Source of the DNA: Brevundimonas poindexterae
GTDB taxonomy: Bacteria > Pseudomonadota > Alphaproteobacteria > Caulobacterales > Caulobacteraceae
Reading direction: 5' to 3'
DNA length: 64,000 nucleotides
Assembly (NCBI RefSeq): GCF_020524625.1
Contig: NZ_JAIVLL010000001.1
Span: forward strand, 868,001 to 932,000
Below, in pieces: positions 54,935 through 62,985 of the stretch (positions within the stretch are counted from its first letter, which is position 1; each line of letters starts with the position of its first letter). The notes beneath the pieces were generated by a model. The model was given only the letters and a program-made list of their open reading frames with translations, was not told the DNA's origin and did no database searches. The position numbers and the translations under genes are program-made.

Positions 54935-55836
54935 GGGGCTTTGGACGGTGTGGCTGCGGGGCGGCGCTCGCGCAGGATTTCGACATCGGCCTGATGGCCC
55001 GGCGCCGCCGAGGGCCCCACGGGGGTCAGGCCGAGGAAGCGCCAGATGTGATCATAGCCGCCGTCGCGGACGAGCGTGTTGTGGTTCGAGCCGATCATGC
55101 GGATGAACTGTTTGGGAGCCGGCGCCCGGTCATAGAGGGTGCGGCCCAGATCGTAGGGGATCACCTCGTCGACGTTGCCGTGCAGGATGAGGATAGGCAT
55201 GTCGACCTGATCGATGATGTCGGCCGAGCGGTATTGATCCTTCATCAGCCAGCGCACCGGCAGCCAGGGGTAGGAGCGGGCCGCAACATCGGCGGTCGAG
55301 GTATAGGGCGCCTCAAGGATCAGGGCGCGGGCCGGCCGTTCGGTCGCCAGTCGGGTGGCCACTCCGGAGCCCAGTGAGAAGCCGTGGATGACGATGTCGG
55401 CAGTGTCCGTGCGGGCGGCCAGCCAGTCCCAGGCGGCGCGGGCATCCTCGTGCAGGCCCGCCTCGGACGGGGAGCCGGTCGAGCCGTCATAGCCGCGATA
55501 GCCGATCGCCAGAAAGCCCAGGCCCTGATCGGCGATGCGCCGCCAGCGGCCGCGCTGGCCTGCGAGCCCAGCGGCGTTGCCGTTGAAGAACAGCAGGGTC
55601 GGCTGGCCCTCCTGAGGCGGCAGCCACCAGCCGACCAGCCGCTCGCCGTCGTCCGTGGCGATCTCCACGACCTGGATGGCTGGACCGGCCGCATCGGGGG
55701 CTGACCGCTCGGCATCGGGAAAGTACATCAGGCTGCGCTGGTTGACGTACACCAGACCGGCCACGGCCAGATAAAGAAGGCCCGCCACCACAAGGGCGCC
55801 GAGGATCAGGTTTCTGACGGTGTGAAGGCGGGGCAT
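54931..55836 (-). CDS. Membrane-anchored alpha/beta hydrolase
   Basis: The 301-residue protein has an N-terminal membrane helix (LILGALVVAGLLYLAVAGLV) and a hydrolase domain with nucleophile motif HGFSLGSG, and acid and histidine in GNVDEVIPYD and GSNHNTL. It resembles the ABHD13/BEM46 group of serine hydrolases. The substrate is unknown; it may face the periplasm. The ATG at 55836 was chosen because a longer in-frame start runs through the upstream palindrome. The cupin gene overlaps its stop by ATGA. Confidence 0.9.
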   Translation of the reverse strand: MPRLHTVRNLILGALVVAGLLYLAVAGLVYVNQRSLMYFPDAERSAPDAAGPAIQVVEIATDDGERLVGWWLPPQEGQPTLLFFNGNAAGLAGQRGRWRRIADQGLGFLAIGYRGYDGSTGSPSEAGLHEDARAAWDWLAARTDTADIVIHGFSLGSGVATRLATERPARALILEAPYTSTADVAARSYPWLPVRWLMKDQYRSADIIDQVDMPILILHGNVDEVIPYDLGRTLYDRAPAPKQFIRMIGSNHNTLVRDGGYDHIWRFLGLTPVGPSAAPGHQADVEILRERRPAATPSKAP

Positions 55837-55854
55837 GGGCGCCAGACTATCCAC

Positions 55855-55958
55855 CCGCTCATCCCGGCGGAAGCCGGGATCCAAGAGGACAGCGCCCCCA
55901 CGCCGACCTTCAGGCTTCGGCCAAAGCACTGGGTCCCGGCTTCCGCCGGGATGAGCGG
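55855..55958. repeat. 104-base inverted repeat (29-base arms)
   Basis: The left arm begins CCGCTCATCCCGGCGGAAGC at 55855 and runs to 55883. The right arm at 55930-55958 is its reverse complement with one mismatch. A 46-base loop lies between. It resembles the dispersed CATCCCGGCGGAAGCCGGGAT-like extragenic element common in alphaproteobacterial genomes, of which I give only this fragment. Confidence 0.85.
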
Positions 55959-56023
55959 AGTTGGGGGCTAGCTGGCGAACTGTATGGTCGTGCGGATCAG
56001 GCCTTGAGGCGGAGCAACTGTCG

Positions 56024-56476
56024 TCAGGTAGCGACGCAGGCGCCGGCATACTGCGAGATGGACACATTTGCGGGCCCCACGGCCACGTGCCGCGAATGCA
56101 CCGCAGGCATCGGTTCACCACGTTTTGGCGAAGCGAAAACGACGATCACGCTCAGATTCCCGGAGACGGTGGTCTCAAGGAACTGCATCTGACCGGCGGA
56201 TCGCCTGAATTCGACGGTCTCAACGCCGTTGTTGCCTTGGACCTTTGCCTTCCCGTTCGCGGAATCGAGTTCGCGAACAATAAGCTCAAGCTCCCCGCTG
56301 CCCCCTTCGCGATAGTAGCCGGGATTTAGAACGCCAGTGTGCACCGCTCGCAGCGTGCATTTCATCGACTGGATCGGAGGAAAAGGCTCCTCGTTGAAGG
56401 ACCGATTGGGGGGCGAACAAGCCGCAATCATCCCGACGCAGATGGCAGCCCAACATCGTATCGTGTCGATCTTCAC
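56024..56476 (-). CDS. Hypothetical lipoprotein, lower-GC gene
   Basis: The 150-residue protein has a signal peptide with lipobox MIAAC (Cys20). The mature domain is rich in beta-type sequence (GELELIVRELDSANGKAKVQ; NLSVIVVFASPKRG) with cysteines at CTLRAV and GACVAT that may pair. No family is recognised. The base composition is visibly less GC-rich than its neighbours, and the gene sits between a dispersed palindrome and the pnt operon, so it may be a recent arrival. Confidence 0.68.
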   Translation of the reverse strand: MKIDTIRCWAAICVGMIAACSPPNRSFNEEPFPPIQSMKCTLRAVHTGVLNPGYYREGGSGELELIVRELDSANGKAKVQGNNGVETVEFRRSAGQMQFLETTVSGNLSVIVVFASPKRGEPMPAVHSRHVAVGPANVSISQYAGACVAT

Positions 56477-56494
56477 TGGCTGCCTTCTCCCGAC

Positions 56495-57906
<1,412 letters not shown>

Positions 57907-57910
<4 letters not shown>

Positions 57911-58254
57911 TCGATTTCTTCCCCCAGTGCGGAGCGGGCACCCGCGATCAGCGGCGGCAGCGACTGCCGAACGATGGCGACCACGCGCTCCATACGGACC
58001 TTGGCGTAGCCGTGAACAAGGACATTTCTGAAACCGGCGGCGTCCCGCAGTTCCAGGTCTGCGATCCCGTCCGGGCGGGCCTTCAGGATTTGGGCGGCGG
58101 CCTCGCCGACGATCTGAACCGTTCGCAACACCGCATGCTCGCGAAGGCGATCCGCGAGAATGGCGTCAGCATCACGATGGCCGACGAATTCAACCGCCTC
58201 GCTCCCGTAGGCGACGATATCCTCAAGCAGGAAGCGGATCGCGGGATTTGTCAC
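57907..58254 (-). CDS. hepT: HepT-like toxin (DUF86, HEPN ribonuclease)
   Basis: The 115-residue helical protein carries the HEPN active-site motif RX4H as Arg76-Asn-Val-Leu-Val-His81, followed by Gly-Tyr. The chosen GTG at 58252-58254 overlaps the mntA stop as GTGA; an ATG 33 bases earlier would lie inside mntA. HepT is an RNase toxin that is neutralised when MntA adds AMP groups near its active site. Its position between mntA and pntB, overlapping both by four bases, is unusual. The coding composition resembles its neighbours, so the module seems well settled in the operon. Confidence 0.86.
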
Positions 58255-58586
58255 AACGATACGAGGTCCCGCGACATCCAGGCCCATCGTTCCGGAATCA
58301 TCATCGCCCGGTCAACCAGATCGACCTTTCGACCGACAGCATCTTCCAGATCCTGCTGAAGCCCGCCGAGCCGCCAGTAGTCCAGCTGGCCCACGACGTC
58401 GAAGACCACATCGACATCACTCTCGGCGGTCGCCTCGCCGCGCGCGACAGAGCCCACCACGCCCACAAATTCGGCCCCCACCGCGTGGGCTGCGGCCTGA
58501 TGGTCGCGCAAAACGTCGAGCACCTGGTCCAGCAAGGGGGGGCCTTCGAAGACCCGCCGCCCCTCCTGCATACCCGGGCCGGTCAT
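58251..58586 (-). CDS. mntA: MntA-like antitoxin (minimal nucleotidyltransferase)
   Basis: The 111-residue protein has the nucleotidyltransferase signature GSX10DXD as Gly45-Ser46 to Asp57-Val-Asp59 (VGSVARGEATAESDVDVV). The third acidic residue is probably in GRKVDLVD. MntA antitoxins transfer AMP from ATP to a tyrosine of HepT. The start overlaps the stop of the 93-residue membrane protein (ATGA), and the stop overlaps hepT (GTGA). The order antitoxin-toxin is usual for this type VII system. Confidence 0.86.
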   Translation of the reverse strand: MTGPGMQEGRRVFEGPPLLDQVLDVLRDHQAAAHAVGAEFVGVVGSVARGEATAESDVDVVFDVVGQLDYWRLGGLQQDLEDAVGRKVDLVDRAMMIPERWAWMSRDLVSL

Positions 58587-58864
58587 CGGCCCATCCCCTG
58601 TGTGCGCGCGAGGCGCCAGAGGGCGGCGCCGATGAACAGGGGGCCGAGGATCAGCAGGGTCCAGTCGAAGACCCCGAGCGGGCGACCGTCAGCCACGATG
58701 CGGGTCAGGATGGCGGAAAAGACCAGCACCACGCCGCAGTCGCTCAGCCGCACCCGGCGGATGGGATCGCGCTCCTTGAAGAACATCCACAGCCACATGC
58801 CGAATCCCAGCCCGGAGGCGATCCAGGCACCGATCTCGGCAATGCGGACGGGGTCGGGCTGCAT
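58583..58864 (-). CDS. Small membrane protein in the pnt operon, 93 aa
   Basis: The protein has three hydrophobic segments at about residues 10-28, 42-58 and 64-84 with a basic loop (KERDPIRRVR) after the first. No family is recognised. It starts four bases after the pntAB stop and overlaps mntA by four bases. It is therefore made from the pnt transcript and could be an accessory membrane subunit, but nothing in the sequence proves this. Confidence 0.72.
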   Translation of the reverse strand: MQPDPVRIAEIGAWIASGLGFGMWLWMFFKERDPIRRVRLSDCGVVLVFSAILTRIVADGRPLGVFDWTLLILGPLFIGAALWRLARTQGMGR

Positions 58865-58868
58865 GATC

Positions 58869-59207
58869 TCAGGCAGCCGGCTTCGGAGCGGGGGCGGGGC
58901 GTTCCTTCTTGCGGTACATGGCCAGCATGCGCCGGGTGACCATGAAGCCGCCGAAGATGTTGACGCTGGCGAGGGTCACGGCGGCGACGCCGGCCCCCTT
59001 GGCGATCCAGCCGTTCATGCCCGAGGCTTCCGACACGGCGGCCGCCGCGATCAGTCCACCGACGATGATGACGCTGGAGATGGCATTGGTGACGGCCATC
59101 AGCGGCGTGTGCAGGGCGGGCGTGACGCTCCACACCACATAATAGCCGACGAAGATGGCCAGCACGAAGATGGCCAGACGAAAGACGGTGGGGTCGACGT
59201 GTTCCAT
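58869..59207 (-). CDS. pntAB: NAD(P) transhydrogenase subunit alpha part 2 (PntAB)
   Basis: The 112-residue membrane protein forms the short domain II piece that in E. coli is fused to the C-terminus of PntA. It has about three helices, with VGYYVVWSVTPALHTPLMAV, TNAISSVIIVGGLIAAAAV and VNIFGGFMVTRRMLAMYRKK. Splitting of PntA into AA and AB is normal in alphaproteobacteria. Its ATG directly abuts the stop of the 83-residue gene. Confidence 0.95.
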   Translation of the reverse strand: MEHVDPTVFRLAIFVLAIFVGYYVVWSVTPALHTPLMAVTNAISSVIIVGGLIAAAAVSEASGMNGWIAKGAGVAAVTLASVNIFGGFMVTRRMLAMYRKKERPAPAPKPAA

Positions 59208-59459
59208 TCAGTGACCTCGATTCTGCAGACGTTCGTCGATGCTCAGAAGTGCGAGGAGCACCCCGCCCTGAACAACGCTGGCAGCGGCCCTGCCAAGGAG
59301 CGAAAGGACGGTGGTGAGAGCCCCGCCCCCGCCGACCGTCACCGGGCCAGGCATCACGCCCAGATAGCTGAGGCCTGAAAGTACGGCCAGCAGCACGCCG
59401 ATCGCGATCACGCCCCAAGCACACATCTGGAGAAAGCCCCGGAGATTGTCGGACAGCAT
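59208..59459 (-). CDS. Small membrane protein between pntAA and pntAB, 83 aa
   Basis: The protein has two or three hydrophobic segments (CAWGVIAIGVLLAVLSGLSY; ALTTVLSLLGRAAASVVQGG) separated by a Gly-rich turn (VTVGGGG). It is not recognised. Its ATG overlaps the pntAA stop by one base (TGATG) and its stop is immediately followed by pntAB. The tight packing argues that it is a true gene and possibly a transhydrogenase-associated protein. Confidence 0.74.
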   Translation of the reverse strand: MLSDNLRGFLQMCAWGVIAIGVLLAVLSGLSYLGVMPGPVTVGGGGALTTVLSLLGRAAASVVQGGVLLALLSIDERLQNRGH

Positions 59460-60592
59460 CAGGCCTTCACCCCTTCATGCACGATGGCGCCGCCATGGGT
59501 GACGGCAGCGGCCTTGAGGATTTCGTCGTCGAGGTCGAGGGCCAAGGCGCCGTCCTTGAGCATCAGGCCGACGAAGGCGACGAGGTTCCGGGCATAGAGG
59601 CTGGAGGCGTCGGCGGCGACGCGGCCGGGCATGTTGGTCCAGCCCACCAGGCTGACGCCGTTCGGCGTGGTCGCGATCTCGCCGGCCTTGATGCCCTCGA
59701 CATTGCCGCCGTTGTCGACCGCCAGATCGACGATCACCGAGCCGGGCTTCATCGAGGCGACGTGGTCGGTGGTGACGAGGCGCGGAGCCGGGCGGCCGGG
59801 GATCAGGGCGGTGGTGATGACCACGTCCTGTTTGACGATATGGCTGGCGGTCAGGGCCGCCTGTTTGGCCTGATATTCGGCCGACATCTGTTTGGCATAG
59901 CCGCCGGCAGTCTCGGCGGCCTTGAACTCCTCGTCCTCGACGGCGACGAATTTGGCGCCGAGCGACTCGACCTGTTCCTTGGCGGCTGGGCGGACATCGG
60001 TGGCGGTGACGACCGCCCCCAGACGCCGGGCGGTGGCGATGGCCTGAAGCCCCGCGACACCGGCGCCCATGACGAACACCTTGGCCGCCGCCACCGTGCC
60101 CGCCGCGGTCATCATCATGGGGAAGCCCCGGCCATAGGCGGCGGCGGCCTCGATGACTGCTCGGTAGCCGGCGAGATTGGCCTGGGACGACAGGGCGTCC
60201 ATGACCTGGGCGCGGGTGATGCGCGGCACGAACTCCATGGCAAAGGATGTGACGCCCGCACCGGCCAGGGCCGTGACGGTTTCCTTTTCGCGCCAGGCAT
60301 CCAGCAGGGCGACGACCACGGCACCGGGGCGCAGCGCGCTGATCTCGGAGGCGGTCGGGCCGCGCACCTTGAGCAAGATGTCGGCCCCGGCGAGCGCGGT
60401 CTTGAGGTCACGGACGACGGTGGCGCCGGCCTCGGCATAGGCGTCGTCGGGGATGGACGAGCCCTGGCCCGTCCCGGCCTCGACCCGCACGGTCGCGCCC
60501 AGACCGGTCAGCTTGCGGACGGTTTCCGGAGTCAGGGCAGTGCGCGTCTCGCCGTCTCGGCGTTCGCGGGTCACGGCGATAGTGACGGCCAA
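59459..60592 (-). CDS. pntAA: NAD(P) transhydrogenase subunit alpha part 1 (PntAA)
   Basis: The 377-residue soluble subunit binds NAD(H). The alanine dehydrogenase/PNT N-terminal domain (VTRERRDGETRTALTPETV) is followed by the Rossmann motif GAGVAGLQAIATARRLGA and TDVRPAAKEQVESLGAKF. I chose a TTG start at 60592: it lies six bases after GGAGGG and gives a family-like N-terminus, AVTIAVTRERR. An earlier TTG at 60625 has no ribosome site. It is the first gene of the pnt operon. Confidence 0.94.
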   Translation of the reverse strand: MAVTIAVTRERRDGETRTALTPETVRKLTGLGATVRVEAGTGQGSSIPDDAYAEAGATVVRDLKTALAGADILLKVRGPTASEISALRPGAVVVALLDAWREKETVTALAGAGVTSFAMEFVPRITRAQVMDALSSQANLAGYRAVIEAAAAYGRGFPMMMTAAGTVAAAKVFVMGAGVAGLQAIATARRLGAVVTATDVRPAAKEQVESLGAKFVAVEDEEFKAAETAGGYAKQMSAEYQAKQAALTASHIVKQDVVITTALIPGRPAPRLVTTDHVASMKPGSVIVDLAVDNGGNVEGIKAGEIATTPNGVSLVGWTNMPGRVAADASSLYARNLVAFVGLMLKDGALALDLDDEILKAAAVTHGGAIVHEGVKA

Positions 60593-60675
60593 GCGAATCC
60601 CTCCGTGGGGTGGACTGTTTCGCAACAGCCTAGGCCGTCAGGTCCCCCACGGTAAAGCGCTGGTTTTATATGGAA

Positions 60676-60693
60676 GGGCCGCGAAAACGGCCC
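60676..60693 (-). terminator. Weak hairpin after the COX IV gene
   Basis: GGGCCG and CGGCCC pair around a six-base loop, five bases past the COX IV stop. The tail is only moderately T-rich, so it may be a partial terminator ahead of pntAA. Confidence 0.5.
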
Positions 60694-60697
60694 GGGA

Positions 60698-60949
60698 TCA
60701 ATGCTTCGCGGGCTTGGACTTCAGCGCGAAGTAGCCGACCACGGCCAGCACGAAGGCGGCGACGAAGCCGAACACGAGGCTGCCACCCGGCTGCAGAAAA
60801 ATGACCAGGAAGGTCAGCAGCACCGCGATGTGCAGCGAGCCCCATTTCGCCAGGGTCATGAACAGCGAATAGGTCGCCTGTTGCTCGTGAACCGGCTGGG
60901 TGCCCCGTTGGTAGTCACCATGGGCGGTTTCGGTCTTCGGGGTGGCCAT
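60698..60949 (-). CDS. aa3-type cytochrome c oxidase subunit IV
   Basis: The 83-residue protein has a hydrophilic N-terminus (HGDYQRGTQPVHEQQATYSL) and two hydrophobic segments at about 38-55 and 58-78. This matches the small alphaproteobacterial COX subunit IV family of aa3 oxidases. It would be an accessory subunit of the terminal oxidase; the catalytic subunits are not in this window. The ATG at 60949 was preferred over one three codons upstream, as it fits the family start. Confidence 0.9.
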   Translation of the reverse strand: MATPKTETAHGDYQRGTQPVHEQQATYSLFMTLAKWGSLHIAVLLTFLVIFLQPGGSLVFGFVAAFVLAVVGYFALKSKPAKH

Positions 60950-61008
60950 GCGGATCATCCGGTCGGAAGGTCTGGTGTGCGGCTCTTATACCCATGGAGC
61001 CGCGCGGC

Positions 61009-61617
61009 TCAAGCGCCGTCGATGATATCCTGAAGGATGCGGGCCAGGCGCTGCTCCAGAAGCTTGCAGTGCGCCTCGCACAGGTCCAGCCCGCCGGTGA
61101 CCTCGCGGCTGACCTTCATGCCCATCATGACGGCCGCGGCCAGACGCCCGCGGACCATGGCGTCGTCGCCCCCGATCCAGTCGACAAAGGGATCGAGAAA
61201 TCGCTCCTTCGAGGAGGCGCGCACGACCTCGAGGGCCTTGGCGGAGGCGGCGGACAGCAGAATCATCTGCAGGCCCTGCATCTTGCGGGGACGGGCGCTG
61301 CCGTAGACCAGCTCGTGGGCGATTCGGGTGCCGAAGGTGGCGCGATCGCCTTCCAGCAGGGTCGAGCCCTCCTGACAGCTTTCCAGGGCGGCGCGGAACA
61401 GGCCCTCCTTGGAGCCGAAGTAGCGGACGATCAGGGCCGGATCGACGCCGGCATCCGCGGCGATATCGCGCATGCCCACCTCGTCATAGCTCTCGCGCGC
61501 AAAACGGGTTTCGGCCGCCTCGAGGATGGCGGCGCGGGTCGCGTTCGCATTGCGTGGCCGGGGGCCGCAGGCGGATAAGGGCAATCTGGTCTCCGGGTTA
61601 ATGTCCCCACGAACCAT
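61009..61617 (-). CDS. TetR/AcrR family repressor of the adjacent RND efflux operon
   Basis: The 202-residue regulator has a TetR helix-turn-helix at about residues 25-70: RAAILEAAETRFARESYDEV, then MRDIAADAGVDPALIVRYFG. The C-terminal ligand domain is of the TetR_C type and cannot be tied to a ligand. It is divergent from the MFP/RND genes, and the 144-base gap holds two matching inverted repeats, so it most likely represses both directions. An alternative start a few codons later is possible (NANATRAAIL region). Confidence 0.92.
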   Translation of the reverse strand: MVRGDINPETRLPLSACGPRPRNANATRAAILEAAETRFARESYDEVGMRDIAADAGVDPALIVRYFGSKEGLFRAALESCQEGSTLLEGDRATFGTRIAHELVYGSARPRKMQGLQMILLSAASAKALEVVRASSKERFLDPFVDWIGGDDAMVRGRLAAAVMMGMKVSREVTGGLDLCEAHCKLLEQRLARILQDIIDGA

Positions 61618-61624
61618 ATGGCTT

Positions 61625-61682
61625 TGTCATCGGCTGTTGACAAGCGGAACCGCAAACACCATTAAGTCATCCGTCGTTGACA
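61625..61682. promoter_or_regulatory. Two candidate TetR operators and the efflux promoter
   Basis: TGTCATCGGCTGTTGACA at 61625-61642 and AGTCATCCGTCGTTGACA at 61665-61682 both read NGTCA-N8-TGACA, with starts 40 bases apart. On the plus strand TTGACA (61637-61642) is followed 17 bases later by CATTAA (61660-61665), a plausible promoter for the efflux genes. Repressor bound at the first site would cover the -35 element. Confidence 0.68.
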
Positions 61683-61761
61683 CTGCGCCCTCCTCCCCCT
61701 CTGCGCGCCGTGCCGCCATCCAACCTGAATTGCCGGTCTCAGCCGGCCGGAGACCGCGCCC

Positions 61762-62964
61762 ATGCGCCTTTTCAAGATCATGGCCGTGTCCGTGTTGATC
61801 ACGGGCATGCTGTACGGCTGTTCAGCCCCGAGCGAAGCCCAGGGCACGCCGCCCGCGCCCGAGGTCTCGGTCGCCACGCCGATCGTGGAGCAGGTGGTGG
61901 ACTGGGACGAGTTCACCGGCCGCTTCGAGGCGCCGCAGAGCGTCGAGGTGCGGGCCCGCGTGGGCGGCTATATCCAGGCGGTGCACTTCCGTGACGGCCA
62001 GTATGTCCGCAAGGGACAGCTGCTGTTCACCCTGGACCCGCGCCCGGCACAGGCGGCGCTGGCTTCGGCCCGGGCCCAGGCCGCACAGGCCGAGGCCCAG
62101 GTCGCCCTGGCCCGCTCGGAGCTGGAGCGCGCCGAATCGCTGGTCGCCATCCAGGCCATTTCGCAGGCCGAGGCGGACCAGAAGCGCGCCGCCCTGCGCA
62201 CGGCCGAGGCCTCGGTCGCCGCCGCCCAGGCCGCAGTGCGCAGCCGCCAGCTGGACGTCGAATTCACCCGGGTCACCGCGCCGATCTCGGGCCGGGTCTC
62301 GGACCGCCGCGTGGACGCCGGCAATCTGGTCGGGGGCGGATCGTCCGCCGCCGATGTGCTGACCACCATCGTCGCCTCCAGCCCCATCCATTTCGTGTTC
62401 GAGGCCTCTGAAGCCGTGCTGCTGCGGTATCAGCGCGAGGCGCGCGACGGCACCTCTGCGCCCATCCGCATCCGCCTGCAGGACGAGACCGGCTTCCGCT
62501 GGACCGGCACGGTCGACTTCTCGGACAACGTCGTCGACACCGCCTCGGGGACCATTCGCCTCAGGGCCGTTGTGGCGAACGGCGACGGCTTCCTGAAGCC
62601 CGGCCTGTTCGGTCAGGCACGCGTGGCGGGTGCCGCCCCCTATCAGGCCCTGCTGGTGCCGGATGCCGCCGTCGCCACCGACCAGTCGCGCCGCGTCGTC
62701 TATGTGGTCGATGCCGAGAACAAGGTGGTTGCCCGCCCGGTCGAGCTGGGACCGCTGTCCGACGGCCTGCGCGTGATCCGCTCGGGCATCGAGTCGACCG
62801 ACCGCGTGATCGTGAACGGTCAGCTGCGCGCCCGTCCGGGTCAGCCGGTCACGCCCAAGGTGGTCGAGATCGAACGCACGCCGACCGATGCCCAGGCGCC
62901 GGTGACCCGTGCCCCCCCTGCGGCCACCGCCACCCCGGCGGGCGCCCTGTCGCAACGCCGCTAA
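61762..62964 (+). CDS. RND efflux periplasmic adaptor (MFP) subunit
   Basis: The 400-residue protein has a lipobox-like MLYGC (Cys20), then the membrane-fusion-protein layout. This comprises beta-barrel and lipoyl parts (RVGGYIQAVHFRDGQYVRKG), a long alpha-hairpin (ALASARAQAAQAEAQVALAR and following) and the return lipoyl half (FTRVTAPISGRVSDRRVDAG). The C-terminal tail is Pro/Ala/Thr-rich. It bridges the inner-membrane pump to an outer-membrane channel. The pump gene follows 21 bases later. Confidence 0.95.
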   Translation: MRLFKIMAVSVLITGMLYGCSAPSEAQGTPPAPEVSVATPIVEQVVDWDEFTGRFEAPQSVEVRARVGGYIQAVHFRDGQYVRKGQLLFTLDPRPAQAALASARAQAAQAEAQVALARSELERAESLVAIQAISQAEADQKRAALRTAEASVAAAQAAVRSRQLDVEFTRVTAPISGRVSDRRVDAGNLVGGGSSAADVLTTIVASSPIHFVFEASEAVLLRYQREARDGTSAPIRIRLQDETGFRWTGTVDFSDNVVDTASGTIRLRAVVANGDGFLKPGLFGQARVAGAAPYQALLVPDAAVATDQSRRVVYVVDAENKVVARPVELGPLSDGLRVIRSGIESTDRVIVNGQLRARPGQPVTPKVVEIERTPTDAQAPVTRAPPAATATPAGALSQRR

Positions 62965-62985
62965 GCGGGAAAGTCCGGCCCAGTT

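Noticed and set aside
55837-56121. Extension of the alpha/beta hydrolase start
   Set aside because: It would translate the palindromic repeat and lacks hydrolase features; the ATG at 55836 precedes the membrane helix.
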